A program made the translations under genes and the position numbers. From Thermococcus henrietii (lineage in GTDB: Archaea; Methanobacteriota_B; Thermococci; Thermococcales; Thermococcaceae): a stretch of DNA of 64,000 nt. Position 1 is the stretch's first letter. Each line of letters begins with the position of its first letter. The notes beneath the pieces are model-generated. The model worked only from the letters and a program-made list of their open reading frames with translations, ran no database searches and had not been told where the DNA came from. This document shows, one piece after another, positions 27,290 through 37,881 of this stretch. The stretch covers positions 1,054,001 through 1,118,000 of the forward strand of contig NZ_LT900021.1 in NCBI RefSeq assembly GCF_900198835.1, read 5' to 3'.

Positions 27290-27313
27290 AACAAATTAAG
27301 GAGGTGTTGTGGC

Positions 27314-29293
27314 ATGAAGGTGAAGAAGATCGCGGCACTGGCCGTTGGTGCCGCCATGATTGGTGCCACCATGGGCTTCGCCAGCGCCCAGCCGACCGTC
27401 CCGAACATCCCGAAGGACTTCTTCGTTAAGAACGGACAGCCAAACGTTAAAATCGTGGTTGGAAGCCAGGGTGCCGCTCAGGATGTTGCGAGCGCTGCTG
27501 ACATAGCTGTTGCCATCGGTAGCATACTCTACACCCAGCAGGATGTTAAAGTCACCGACGCGAGCGTTGTCGTTAAGAAGGACGTTTCCTACGACCCGGA
27601 GGACATTCCCGTCTTTGACAACACCTACGTTGGTACCACCCGCTCCTACCCTGACAACTACGCTGGTGTTGCCGGCTGGTGGAACGGAGGCTACGTTCCG
27701 AGCTATCCGACCTACTCTGACTACTACGATGACATAACCATCTCATTCAGCCCCGACTACAGCGCGACCGACGGTGGAGTTTGGTCCGACGGTGTTCTTG
27801 ACCAGAGCGAGATTCAGACCTCAACTCCGGTTAAGCTCTACAACGGAACCAGCGTCTACACCGCGTACTACCACAACGATCCGATGATCTTCGGTCCGAG
27901 CGACGCCCTCTACTGGAAGCTTGCCCAGCCGGTTACCTACACCGTCAACGGCCAGACCGTTGCCTCGTTCAGCGAGGGCTACATCCTCGGCTACACCGTC
28001 GACATAAAGAGGATTGAGTTCGACCACGACCAGTGGGTCCAGTGGACTTCCAAGTACGGTGTCGTCCCACCGCAGAGCATCGACCTCGTTATCCCGGAGA
28101 ACAGCGTTAACGTCACCATCGACTTCCAGCTCTACGCCGACAAGTACTACTATCCCTCCGCTGCTGGAGTTATCCACAGCGGCTACTTCATCGAGAACTA
28201 TCCGTACCACGCCCAGGCGGTCCTTAGGGAAGGTGCTACCGTTGGAGACACCATTGACCTCTTCGGAAAGAAGCTCCAGATAGTTGACATTGGAACCCCG
28301 AACTTCCTCGGTGACCAGAACACTTACGACATAGTCTTCGGCAACTACCAGGGCGAGTACTACATCGACAAGGGCGCCTCCAAGCAGTTCGGCAACTACA
28401 CCGTCAAGGTCCTCGACATTGACATAAACAGCGTCAAGGCCCTCATCCAGGTCACCGGCCCGGAGGGAAGCGTTACCACCACCCTCGACATCGACCCGAC
28501 CACCCCGACCCCGAACGCCACCGTCCTCTTCGGCGGCAAGATAAGGGTCCAGCTCCTCGACACCTTCATCGGTATCGGTGGAACCACCAGCGCCAAGATT
28601 GCTGTCTGGACCAACCTCTTCGGTGTTAACGGTGAGGACGACTCACTCTACCAGGGCTGGACCGTCCACTTCGTCGTTAACAGGACTGCCAAGCTCCTCA
28701 AGGAGATATGGCTCACCAACAACGAGGAGCTCAAGGGCTCCGAGATAAACCTCTTCGGCCAGTTCGTCGTCAAGTACGAGGAGCACACCTACACTGACAC
28801 CGACAGCTATGGAACCAAGCACTACGCCGTCGATGCTTACGTCGCCATTGACCCGGCCAAGCCCGAGTACGAGTACGAGACCTACAAGGTCGGCGACGAG
28901 ATTGGAGACACCGGCTACTACGTCAGCAACATAACCGCCACCGTCAGCCCGGCCAAGGCCGACGTCTTCAGCAAGGTCACCCAGCCGATAACCGTCCTCG
29001 ACACCGAGATAATGGCCGAGGGCCTCAACAAGGTTGACAGCAACCTCATCCTCGTTGGCGGTCCGGTCGTCAACAGCGTCACCGCCGCCCTCGCCGACAA
29101 GCTCGGCATCCCGGCCAACTACAGCGGCTGGAAGGCCAAGTACGGCACCGGCAAGGAGAGCGGTGTCATCAAGTACATCGCCAAGTGCGGTGCCATCAAC
29201 GACCACGGCGTCGTCCTTGTCGCTGGTACCGACAGGGAGGGTACCAAGGCCGCTGCCGAGGCCCTCATGGAGTACATCGCCAACCTTGGCTGA
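27314..29293 (+). CDS. S-layer protein
   Basis: A 659-residue secreted protein forming the cell's outer paracrystalline coat. The signal peptide runs MKVKKIAALAVGAAMIGATMGFASA, with cleavage after ASA, giving mature QPTVPNIP. The N-terminal part KIVVGSQGAAQDVASAADIAVAIGSIL (about 46-72) and the C-terminal NLILVGGPVVNSVTAALADKLGIP and GVVLVAGTDREGTKAAAEALMEYI are the paired S-layer domains of Thermococcales. The middle is rich in Tyr, Thr and Asp, with several NxS/T sites (NGTS, NVT, NYT, NAT, NRT) for N-glycosylation. AAGGAGGTG is seven bases before the ATG. Strong codon bias (GAC, AAG, GTC, ACC) fits high expression. Confidence 0.93.
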   Translation: MKVKKIAALAVGAAMIGATMGFASAQPTVPNIPKDFFVKNGQPNVKIVVGSQGAAQDVASAADIAVAIGSILYTQQDVKVTDASVVVKKDVSYDPEDIPVFDNTYVGTTRSYPDNYAGVAGWWNGGYVPSYPTYSDYYDDITISFSPDYSATDGGVWSDGVLDQSEIQTSTPVKLYNGTSVYTAYYHNDPMIFGPSDALYWKLAQPVTYTVNGQTVASFSEGYILGYTVDIKRIEFDHDQWVQWTSKYGVVPPQSIDLVIPENSVNVTIDFQLYADKYYYPSAAGVIHSGYFIENYPYHAQAVLREGATVGDTIDLFGKKLQIVDIGTPNFLGDQNTYDIVFGNYQGEYYIDKGASKQFGNYTVKVLDIDINSVKALIQVTGPEGSVTTTLDIDPTTPTPNATVLFGGKIRVQLLDTFIGIGGTTSAKIAVWTNLFGVNGEDDSLYQGWTVHFVVNRTAKLLKEIWLTNNEELKGSEINLFGQFVVKYEEHTYTDTDSYGTKHYAVDAYVAIDPAKPEYEYETYKVGDEIGDTGYYVSNITATVSPAKADVFSKVTQPITVLDTEIMAEGLNKVDSNLILVGGPVVNSVTAALADKLGIPANYSGWKAKYGTGKESGVIKYIAKCGAINDHGVVLVAGTDREGTKAAAEALMEYIANLG

Positions 29294-29295
29294 TG

Positions 29296-29313
29296 TTTCT
29301 TTTCTTCTCCTTT
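29296..29313 (+). terminator. T-rich terminator after the S-layer gene
   Basis: TTTCTTTTCTTCTCCTTT follows the S-layer stop within three bases. Pyrimidine/T-rich tracts end archaeal transcripts; partial read-through into the companion gene at 29348 is plausible. Confidence 0.5.
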
Positions 29314-29347
29314 AGTTCTCCTTAATTAACACCGGGAGGTTCTTGGA

Positions 29348-30145
29348 GTGTCAAAGAAGTTACTTGCAGTATTGCTATTGGTAGTTCTGATAGCTGCTCC
29401 ACTCGGCTACATCGTCTACGGATACGAGGAGTACAAGAGCGTCATCAACCCCTCAAAGCCCACAACCATCCACACGTACGTTGTTATAAAGTACCCAAAC
29501 GGAACCTACGTTTCCCTGCCGCTACCCGCGTACAATGAGCTCGTCTCACAAGGCTACAGGCCCCCCGTGGGCACGGAGAAGTACGTTATAAACGTTACCG
29601 GCTACCTTACTGGCTCTCCAGAAGTGGACGTAAACATGACGATGCTCGCCCCGTACGATAGGTTCACAATAGTCATCGGAAGTCCAAGTGTAAAACTCTG
29701 TTCGTCGAATCCGAGCGAGTTCATCGGTAGCTGTCCGCTCAGAACCGCGGCGGTTAGTGAAATCAGCGCACTGGTGAGCTCACTCTTCAAAAGGTATTAT
29801 TACCAGAAGGCCCGTGCCATGGGAATGGACAACGCCAGCGCCAAGCAGTACGCCTACGAACAGACGATGAACAGGTACGATATCAGATACCTCTCGTTCA
29901 TGACGAAGGTCTCGATAGGTTTGGGAAGAATCGGCAACGAGAAGCACCTTGCCGTCGTCCTGCTTGGACCCGCGGAGGGGGCAACCAAAAACGAGATACT
30001 CATCCCAAGGAAGGGTCTCTTAATCCTCGAGGGCAAAACCGACGGTGCCCTTCGCGCTGAGGTGGCCCTTATCGAGTACATCATTAACTTCCAGTGGCCC
30101 ACTGGAAATCAGACGAAAAAAGCTACGGTAACGGCTACAGGCTGA
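29348..30145 (+). CDS. Membrane-anchored extracellular protein, S-layer companion (unknown function)
   Basis: A 265-residue protein with one N-terminal membrane helix (LLAVLLLVVLIAAPLGYIVYGY, 5-26) and an extracellular remainder. It has NxS/T sites (NGTY, NVT, NMT, NAS) and a Cys pair (KLCSSNPSEFIGSCPL, about 116-131) that could form a disulfide. DGALRAEVALIEYIINF near the end resembles DUF4898/S-layer-associated C-termini in having a terminal helix, but I do not recognise the family. The GTG start at 29348 has GGGAGGT upstream. Its place 54 bp behind the S-layer gene suggests it helps anchor or assemble the layer. Confidence 0.7.
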   Translation: MSKKLLAVLLLVVLIAAPLGYIVYGYEEYKSVINPSKPTTIHTYVVIKYPNGTYVSLPLPAYNELVSQGYRPPVGTEKYVINVTGYLTGSPEVDVNMTMLAPYDRFTIVIGSPSVKLCSSNPSEFIGSCPLRTAAVSEISALVSSLFKRYYYQKARAMGMDNASAKQYAYEQTMNRYDIRYLSFMTKVSIGLGRIGNEKHLAVVLLGPAEGATKNEILIPRKGLLILEGKTDGALRAEVALIEYIINFQWPTGNQTKKATVTATG

Positions 30146-31880
30146 CTTTTCCTTCGAGGATTTCCCTTTTATCTTCCCCTACAACCGTGAAAAATTCCTC
30201 CTCGCTCTTGAATGGTCTCTTTGCGAGGATTCTGGTCGCGGTCTTCTTCCCTATCCCCGGGATAAGCTGTAGAACCTTTGGACTCTCACGGTTCACGTTT
30301 ATCGGAATCGGAACCCCTGTTATGCTCCTGAAGCCGTGGTCAACTATGAGAACGTCGTAGAAGCGGTTGAGGGGGACTTCCTTGGGAATCCCGACGATTA
30401 GTGGGTAGCTCCCTATCTGTCTCCCGTAGGTCAGACCGTCCTCGAAGACCTCTGCCCGAACGTCCTTCAGCACAGTTCCGACGGGGACGACCCTCTTGAG
30501 CATCGGCAGGTCAATCTCGTGCCTTATCTTGTGCCTGTAGTGCTGAATCAGCCGCTTGTGCTTTTCCGTCTTAACCTTGCTCCGCATATGCCACAGGGGT
30601 GTTCCTGGGAAGACGACGACCTGCCTTATGTTTATCCTCCTTACCATCAGCCCGTCGTCAAGGAGCCTCTTAAGGAACTGGAAGGTTATCTCGTAGCTCT
30701 TTTTCGTCTCGCCCGGCAGGCCGAAGATGATGTTTATCCCAGGCAGGAGCCAGGGCATCCCGTTGTAGCCCCTCCTCGCGCCTACTTCGTTGAGAATCTT
30801 CACTGCCTCGTAGGTTTCCTCGGCGGTCGCGTTCAGATTGTTCAGCTTGGCAACCTTGGGGTCGGCGCTCTCAAGGCCAAAAGCCACGACGTTGCCTGGC
30901 GTCCCGTACTTTATGAGCGCCTTCGCAATCCTAACGCTCTCCTCAGGATAGTTGGCTATGACTGCTGGATTCGCGTTGTCCACGTGGAGCGTTTTAACGT
31001 CCGGCGCGACCGACCGGATTCCGGCGAAGAGCTTTTCAATGGCATCGGGGTTGGGAACCGGAACGCGTCCGTTCGGCCTCGCCATGTAGGAGAATATGCA
31101 GCTCTGTCTTCCAACCCTGAAGTGCCTCACGCCGAGGTGGTAAAGGGCTTCCACTTCAGCAACAACGTCCTCAACAGGCCTATCCTCGACGGTTTTATAG
31201 CGAACTGGCTCCGTGCAGAATGAACAGCCGCCTATGCCCATTGCTTTTGGGCATCCACGCTGGGTTTCAATCTCCACGATGACGAAGTCCGGGTAATCGG
31301 GAAACTGCCTCACGACCTCCGCCCCAATAATTGCATAATCGCGTAATTCGTTATAATCCCTGAACCTGAAGGGGTCGGCGTCCTTCGGATTGGTTAGATA
31401 ATCGAAGAGGAAAGCCTCCAGGTCTCCGTAGACGACGTGGTCGAAAACGCTCTCGGCCAGCCGGAGCTCCCGGCTCGTGATTTTAACGCCACCCATCGAG
31501 GCCGAGCCCATGAAGGCCGGCCCGCCAAGGATTTTGGTCGCCTTTACGTCCCTTATGAAGCGCGCCACCTCCTCGACGCTTCCAGGGACGGCGGAGAGGT
31601 ACTTACCCGGGGTGTGGAGGCCGCCTATGTAAACCACCAAATCGGCCTTCTCCAGGATCTCCCCTGTCTTTGGGAAGTTCGGTGTTCTGTTCCTCGTCTC
31701 TATCCCCCTCTCACCGAGGAAGGTCGCGCGCAGGTCGTCAATAGTCAGGTAGAACACCCGAGCGTCCTTTCGGGCCTTCTTTATCGCGCCGTAGGCGTAT
31801 CTGGGGTAGATCCCAAGGTATGGCGGAACGCCGAGGCCCGCCGGCTCATCTGTGTAGCCGTCTATCAGCACTATCCGCAT
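30135..31880 (-). CDS. Radical SAM protein with N-terminal B12-like domain and C-terminal HhH
   Basis: A 581-residue protein. Residues 1-150 resemble the cobalamin-binding fold that precedes many radical SAM domains (MRIVLIDGYTDEPAGLGVPPYLG; VVYIGGLHTPG). The cluster motif is unusual: CPKAMGIGGCSFC has C-x8-C-x2-C spacing (about 214-226) instead of CxxxCxxC. AFGLESADPKVAKLNN and INIIFGLPGETKKSYE are standard radical SAM strands. The end has a helix-hairpin-helix, LIPGIGKKTATRILAKRPF (about 546-564), implying nucleic-acid contact. The substrate is unknown; tRNA modification is one possibility. It overlaps the convergent gene at 29348 by eleven bases. Confidence 0.82.
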   Translation of the reverse strand: MRIVLIDGYTDEPAGLGVPPYLGIYPRYAYGAIKKARKDARVFYLTIDDLRATFLGERGIETRNRTPNFPKTGEILEKADLVVYIGGLHTPGKYLSAVPGSVEEVARFIRDVKATKILGGPAFMGSASMGGVKITSRELRLAESVFDHVVYGDLEAFLFDYLTNPKDADPFRFRDYNELRDYAIIGAEVVRQFPDYPDFVIVEIETQRGCPKAMGIGGCSFCTEPVRYKTVEDRPVEDVVAEVEALYHLGVRHFRVGRQSCIFSYMARPNGRVPVPNPDAIEKLFAGIRSVAPDVKTLHVDNANPAVIANYPEESVRIAKALIKYGTPGNVVAFGLESADPKVAKLNNLNATAEETYEAVKILNEVGARRGYNGMPWLLPGINIIFGLPGETKKSYEITFQFLKRLLDDGLMVRRINIRQVVVFPGTPLWHMRSKVKTEKHKRLIQHYRHKIRHEIDLPMLKRVVPVGTVLKDVRAEVFEDGLTYGRQIGSYPLIVGIPKEVPLNRFYDVLIVDHGFRSITGVPIPINVNRESPKVLQLIPGIGKKTATRILAKRPFKSEEEFFTVVGEDKREILEGKVSL

Positions 31881-31910
31881 GTCCGGCCGTACGCGATGGG
31901 TTTTAAAAAC

Positions 31911-31919
31911 CAATCGGCC
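31911..31919. promoter_or_regulatory. Shared palindromic TATA box between divergent genes
   Basis: TTTTAAAAA lies 31-39 bases from the radical SAM ATG (31880, minus) and 21-29 bases from the ATG of the helical protein at 31940 (plus). It can be read on both strands, and no second TATA is visible in the 59-bp gap. The plus-strand transcript would be leaderless. Confidence 0.45.
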
Positions 31920-31939
31920 TACACGTATGGGGATACTCA

Positions 31940-33889
<1,950 letters not shown>

Positions 33890-33958
33890 TCTCTCTCCCC
33901 CAGAACTTATTTTGGCCCGGAGTTTTTATACTTTCCTCACGCTAAGAAAAGGAGAAAA

Positions 33959-34327
33959 TCAGTCGAGGGGCCGGTACTCGTCAACGAGCTTGACTATCTC
34001 CTCGGCCTCCTCGGGCGAGGGCATGTAGTCCTCCTTCGCGAAGATGACCCTGATGTCGAGGTAGTCCTCGGGGAGGATGTCCACTATCTTCGAGGCTATT
34101 CTGTCGTCAATCCAGTCAAAGAGCTCCATGAGCTTCTCCTTGAGCTCCTTTGCCTTCTCGGGGCTGAGCTTGGCGAACTTCTCGGCATGCTCAAGGCTAA
34201 CCCTTGCCTCGTAGAACATCGGCTCCTCGGGGTTCTCCTCCATGCCCTCCTCTTTCCTGCGCTCGAGGAGCTCCCTGGTCTCGGCTATCGTGAGGTAGCG
34301 CTCCCCGAGCTTTTTACGGCCTATCAT
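33959..34327 (-). CDS. rpo4: DNA-directed RNA polymerase subunit Rpo4 (RpoF)
   Basis: Rpo4 pairs with Rpo7 to form the stalk of archaeal RNA polymerase, which aids open-complex formation and binds nascent RNA. The 122-residue protein starts MIGRKKLGERYLTIAETRELLERR and ends in the HRDC-like helical domain (DWIDDRIASKIVDILPEDYLDIRVIF; SPEEAEEIVKLVDEY). I choose ATG 34327, six bases after AAGGG, over ATG 34333, which abuts that site; both overlap or adjoin the L21e stop. Cotranscription with a ribosomal protein gene is conserved in euryarchaea. Confidence 0.93.
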   Translation of the reverse strand: MIGRKKLGERYLTIAETRELLERRKEEGMEENPEEPMFYEARVSLEHAEKFAKLSPEKAKELKEKLMELFDWIDDRIASKIVDILPEDYLDIRVIFAKEDYMPSPEEAEEIVKLVDEYRPLD

Positions 34328-34329
34328 GC

Positions 34330-34626
34330 TCATCCCTTCTGTGGCCTGAGGTGAACCGGGTGTATGAAGAAGGTCTTAACCTTGCCCCCGTCCCTTATCT
34401 GGACGATGTAAGCATCGCCGCGCTTGCCGACGACGGTTCCGGTCCTTCCGTGGAACCTCGGGTCGGGCATGCCCTTGTGGTAGCTCGGCTCTATGACGAT
34501 GTGAACCCTCTGCCCGACCTCAAACTCCTGAAGGAACCTGGTAAGCGGGGGAAGACCCCTCTTTCTCGGCTTCTTGCTGAGCTTACCCCTGGTCTTCCTC
34601 CTAAAGCTGTGCGCTTTCTGAACCAT
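34330..34626 (-). CDS. rpl21e: 50S ribosomal protein L21e
   Basis: A 98-residue basic protein of the archaeal/eukaryotic large subunit. The start [19 protein letters not shown], the core [26 protein letters not shown] and the end [13 protein letters not shown] are family hallmarks. ATG 34626 has GAGGTGGTGAAA upstream. It heads the operon L21e-rpo4-DUF655-rsmA and has an unusually long leader of roughly 115 bases. Confidence 0.96.
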   Translation of the reverse strand: MVQKAHSFRRKTRGKLSKKPRKRGLPPLTRFLQEFEVGQRVHIVIEPSYHKGMPDPRFHGRTGTVVGKRGDAYIVQIRDGGKVKTFFIHPVHLRPQKG

Positions 34627-34774
34627 TTTCACCACCTCTCAACTTTTACGGGCCCCAACGGGCAAACTCGGATTTACGACACGGGATTTTTCAAGGGGGG
34701 ACGCTTTTCGCTCCGTTTAGACTTAGGACTAACCCCCTGGGAATCACTAAAACCTACAAGGGCCCCTTTATAAA
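34627..34774 (-). promoter_or_regulatory. Promoter and long leader of the L21e operon
   Basis: TTTATAAA at 34767-34774 fits a TATA box. With initiation near 34742, about 115 bases precede ATG 34626, far more than the usual 0-30 here. The leader contains a G/C-rich segment with GGGGCCCGT near its 3' end, complementary to GGGCCCC near the TATA-proximal side, so it may fold. I found no tRNA or C/D-box RNA in it. Autoregulation by a ribosomal protein is one possible use. Confidence 0.45.
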
Positions 34775-34804
34775 TCTTTCACTCAAAAGGTGGAAAAAGG
34801 AAAG

Positions 34805-36322
34805 TCATCCGCGCCTCCGCAGTGCAACGAGGAGCGGGAGGAGGAGAATAACCCCGGGCCCGCAGATGCTTTCTTTATGTGAGTCCTCAACCGTGACGAC
34901 TTTGACCGGGGCTTTCTCTGCCCTCCAAATTTTTATCGGTTCGTCCACGACCTTCACGCCGAGTTTTCCCTTTGTGACCACTGGTCCAGGGGTTAGTTCA
35001 ACGTCCACTGGCATTACGTTGACCCTGAAGTCGTGAGCTCCAATTAGGGGGCCCTCGGGTTTTGATTGCAGGTTGGACAGTATTGCAAAGCCCCGGAAGT
35101 GTAGCACCGCTCCTGAGGCGGTTGTTTTCCTCCAGATGGCTATGAAGGAATTCCCGTTTGCGCTCACTCCCACGGGCTCTGACAGGAACTCAGGTAGGGT
35201 CGTTTTTTCCCATGACATTCCATTGGAGACCGCGACAAAGCTACCAACCACTATTCCCATCGTGTCGGTTTTTATGACTGCGTAGGTGGTGTTAAGGTCA
35301 TCGTTGCAGGCCAGCCTGAAGGCCTCAACGACAGTTGGCTGGAAAAGGAGGTAGTTCCCTGAAACGGTCAGCGCCGGTGCCGGTTCTGTTGAAGATGTAC
35401 TCGTGCTCAGGACGGTGACGTTTTCACTTTTTTCGGTGCAGGTTTTCTCGGGAATCAGGGTGTACAGCTTGGCCCAGATGGTGGAGTTTCCGACGATTGC
35501 CCCAAGAACCGTCCCGTTCGAGGAACCTCCAAGAAAGTAGACTGTATTCCCCATCGAGAGCGCCGATTTTATGAAAAACCCCTTGAGAGAACTCGTTACC
35601 TTCCACGTCTCGACTGGGTTGCCTTCTTTATCGAGCCTCAGGTAGTACCAGTTCCTCTCATCGTGCAGTATCAGGCAGTATCCGTCCCTAACCGTTCCAA
35701 TCGCCGTGCTGTAAAGTTCTCCGGGGCCGTGAGGTATCCTGTACTTCCCGGCCCAGAGGAGTTTCCCGTTTCCGTCGAGTGCCAGGACGACTGGAACCGT
35801 AACCTGTTTTTCACCCTTGAAGCTGTCAACGTGGGTCGCGATGAGTATCTGGTTTCCCGCCTGAACAGCGTCGTCAACGGTCATTATCCAGCCCGGGCTC
35901 ACGTTGAGCAGGTAATCCTTGGACCACCGGAGCCTTCCATCTTTCCCGAGTTTAATCACCCAGATGTCTGTGTGATTTCCCTCGTCGCTCTGCCCGATGA
36001 GGAGGATTGAGCCATTGGCGGTTGCCCTGAGAATCCTTGGTGAGGGATGCAACGGGACACCTTTTACGTTCTCGCCCCACTTAATCGAGCCGTTGGGGTA
36101 GAATTCCCCAACCCAGGCCCCTGAGACCACTGGCGTTCCATTGGGGGTCAAGTTGAACGGAACAACGACGATGAAGCCTCCAGCCCCATCGTTCCCTACA
36201 CCCGCTATCACCTCTGGATACGTTGCCATACCTTCTGGCGGCGCAAGTATGACCGCAGAACCGCTGACAAAGCCAATCGTAAGCAATGCAACAAACACCG
36301 CTGGGGGAACCCTCCAAGACAT
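34805..36322 (-). CDS. Secreted β-propeller-like protein with CGP-CTERM anchor
   Basis: A 505-residue surface protein. The N-terminal signal peptide is VPPAVFVALLTIGFVSGSAV (about 5-24). The body consists of repeated WxxxLYxxxG-type blades (WVGEFYPNGSIKWGENV, WVIKLGKDGRLRWSKDY, VLALDGNGKLLWAGKY, YYLRLDKEGNPVETWKV), as in PQQ/kelch-like propellers. Many NxS/T sites suggest glycosylation. The C-terminus has CGPG (487-490), a hydrophobic segment and an RRRG tail. This is the Thermococcales CGP-CTERM sorting signal, thought to be cut and lipid-linked at Cys. ATG 36322 has GGTGGT upstream. The ligand or enzymatic role is unknown. Confidence 0.85.
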   Translation of the reverse strand: MSWRVPPAVFVALLTIGFVSGSAVILAPPEGMATYPEVIAGVGNDGAGGFIVVVPFNLTPNGTPVVSGAWVGEFYPNGSIKWGENVKGVPLHPSPRILRATANGSILLIGQSDEGNHTDIWVIKLGKDGRLRWSKDYLLNVSPGWIMTVDDAVQAGNQILIATHVDSFKGEKQVTVPVVLALDGNGKLLWAGKYRIPHGPGELYSTAIGTVRDGYCLILHDERNWYYLRLDKEGNPVETWKVTSSLKGFFIKSALSMGNTVYFLGGSSNGTVLGAIVGNSTIWAKLYTLIPEKTCTEKSENVTVLSTSTSSTEPAPALTVSGNYLLFQPTVVEAFRLACNDDLNTTYAVIKTDTMGIVVGSFVAVSNGMSWEKTTLPEFLSEPVGVSANGNSFIAIWRKTTASGAVLHFRGFAILSNLQSKPEGPLIGAHDFRVNVMPVDVELTPGPVVTKGKLGVKVVDEPIKIWRAEKAPVKVVTVEDSHKESICGPGVILLLPLLVALRRRG

Positions 36323-36382
36323 ATCTACCACCAAATCCAACTTTGCAAAGGAAATATAAAAAGATTTCTTGAGGGAACACAA

Positions 36383-37543
36383 CTACTCGTCTAAGATGTT
36401 CAGCACGTCGAGCCTCTCGCACCAGGCCTTCTTCCCGAGCAAATCACTAACGCTCGGCCTCGTTCGGCCTTTATCGCCTGAGACCAGCTCCTTGATGTAG
36501 AGCCCGCCGTCGGTGACGAGGCGAAGCTCAAAGTGCTTCTCGTCAACCCACCTCGCCTCGGCCTCGTGAACCTTCCTCACCCTCACCTTGTCGGCCCTTG
36601 CCTTCCTGACGCGCCAGGGTGTTCTCTGATGTATCTCAAGTCCCCTAAGTTTCCCCGCAACCTCCTCGGCTTCCTCCGGCGTTACGCCCTCCTCGACGAG
36701 GACGAGCGCGAGGTATTCCTTCCTGTGGTTCTTAGTTAGAACCTCCTCGGCTTCCTTCGCCGAGACGAAGCGAAGATTAAGAACCTCCACCTTCCCACTC
36801 GCGTTTATCTCTTCCGCTATCTTCCGGAGGTCAATCCTTCTCTTCTTCGGGCTCTTAATTTCAACGATGAAGGGCCTTCCGTTGCCCAGCATCCTAACGT
36901 CAACGTCCTCCCTTCCCGCGCCTTTGAAGACACACTTACCCTCAAAAGCCTTTGAAAACGCCCGGCAGATTATCGAGGCTACGCTGTCCTCGAAGTCGGG
37001 CAGAGGCGTCTGGGGAATCCCGCGCACGAGCTTTCTATAACGCCCGTAAACGTAAACCGGGTTGATTTGAAGCTCTATCTCACCAGAGAACGGCTCGACT
37101 ATGAAAACAAGGTCGGGGTTCTTCGAGGTTTCCTTTCCCGTTGCCCTCCCGAAGGCCTTGCCGAGCTCGCGGTTAAATTCTCTGTTTATTGGCTCGGCGG
37201 TGTCAATATTGAACTCCTCCCAGATAGCCTTCTCTTTCTCCTTGATTTCCTCCGGGAAGCGGGAACCGACGAGAAACGTCTCGAACTCAATTCCTTTACT
37301 CGCTTTCTTCAGGGCCTCGACGAGCTCGGGAATCCTCTCAAAGACGTTGTGACAGAGCTCACACTCCTCTGGCTCAGCTATCGGTTCTAAGCCCCTCGCG
37401 GAGCGCTCCATGTTCAGGACGAACCTTATTGCTTTCCCCCGCTCCTCGTTCGTCCCCTTACCGAGCCTGGCGAAGAGCCTGCCGAGGCAGTGATTGCAGA
37501 GTTTGTGCTCCTCAAGAACCCTTTCGGCCTTCTCGACTATCAT
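36383..37543 (-). CDS. pus10: tRNA pseudouridine synthase Pus10
   Basis: Archaeal Pus10 makes pseudouridine 54 and 55 in the TΨC arm of tRNA. The 386-residue protein starts with a zinc-binding THUMP-containing domain (CNHCLGRLFARLG, 16-28; CELCHNVFERI, about 61-71). The catalytic domain follows: FKGAGREDVDVRMLGNGRPFIVEI (about 207-230), with the catalytic Asp in GREDVDVRM, and a C-terminal TDGGLYIKELVSGDKGRTRPSVSDLL. These features are specific to Pus10 rather than TruB. Its ATG abuts a divergent small HTH/zinc-ribbon regulator gene. Confidence 0.93.
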   Translation of the reverse strand: MIVEKAERVLEEHKLCNHCLGRLFARLGKGTNEERGKAIRFVLNMERSARGLEPIAEPEECELCHNVFERIPELVEALKKASKGIEFETFLVGSRFPEEIKEKEKAIWEEFNIDTAEPINREFNRELGKAFGRATGKETSKNPDLVFIVEPFSGEIELQINPVYVYGRYRKLVRGIPQTPLPDFEDSVASIICRAFSKAFEGKCVFKGAGREDVDVRMLGNGRPFIVEIKSPKKRRIDLRKIAEEINASGKVEVLNLRFVSAKEAEEVLTKNHRKEYLALVLVEEGVTPEEAEEVAGKLRGLEIHQRTPWRVRKARADKVRVRKVHEAEARWVDEKHFELRLVTDGGLYIKELVSGDKGRTRPSVSDLLGKKAWCERLDVLNILDE

Positions 37544-37587
37544 CGTCCCACCCTAAAGCTTTTTATTCCTCCGCCCAAGTTCCTCCG

Positions 37588-37881
37588 ATGGCCACTCGGA
37601 GGGAGCGGATAATAAGCCTTTTGGAGGAGCGGGACTACTCCGTGAGCGAGTTAGCCCAGGTTCTCGGAATCCGGGGCAAGGGGAGCAAAAAGCTAATTCT
37701 GGAGGACCTCAAGGCGATTCAGAAAATCCTCAGGCGCGAGGGAAAGGTTCTGCTCGTCAAACCGGCCGAGTGCAGGAAGTGCGGTTTCGTTTTCAGGCCC
37801 GAAATCAACATTCCCTCCCGCTGTCCGCGCTGTAAGAGCGAATGGATTGAAGAGCCGAGGTTTAAAATCTCGATTAAGTAG
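37588..37881 (+). CDS. Small transcriptional regulator: winged HTH plus zinc ribbon
   Basis: A 97-residue protein. Residues 1-60 form a winged helix (RRERIISLLEERDYSVSELAQVLGIRG) and residues 66-88 a zinc ribbon (CRKCGFVFRP, then CPRCKSEW). This architecture is known in archaea as a predicted transcriptional regulator (COG3357 type). ATG 37588 is the first one after the divergent pus10 start; the frame stays open upstream but without a suitable start. It may control itself or pus10 across the 44-bp divergent gap, which is inference. Confidence 0.82.
   Translation: MATRRERIISLLEERDYSVSELAQVLGIRGKGSKKLILEDLKAIQKILRREGKVLLVKPAECRKCGFVFRPEINIPSRCPRCKSEWIEEPRFKISIK

Noticed and set aside
34640-34760. 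tRNA or C/D-box RNA in the L21e leader
   Set aside because: No TΨC-like GTTCGAATC, no cloverleaf and no properly spaced C/D boxes on either strand.
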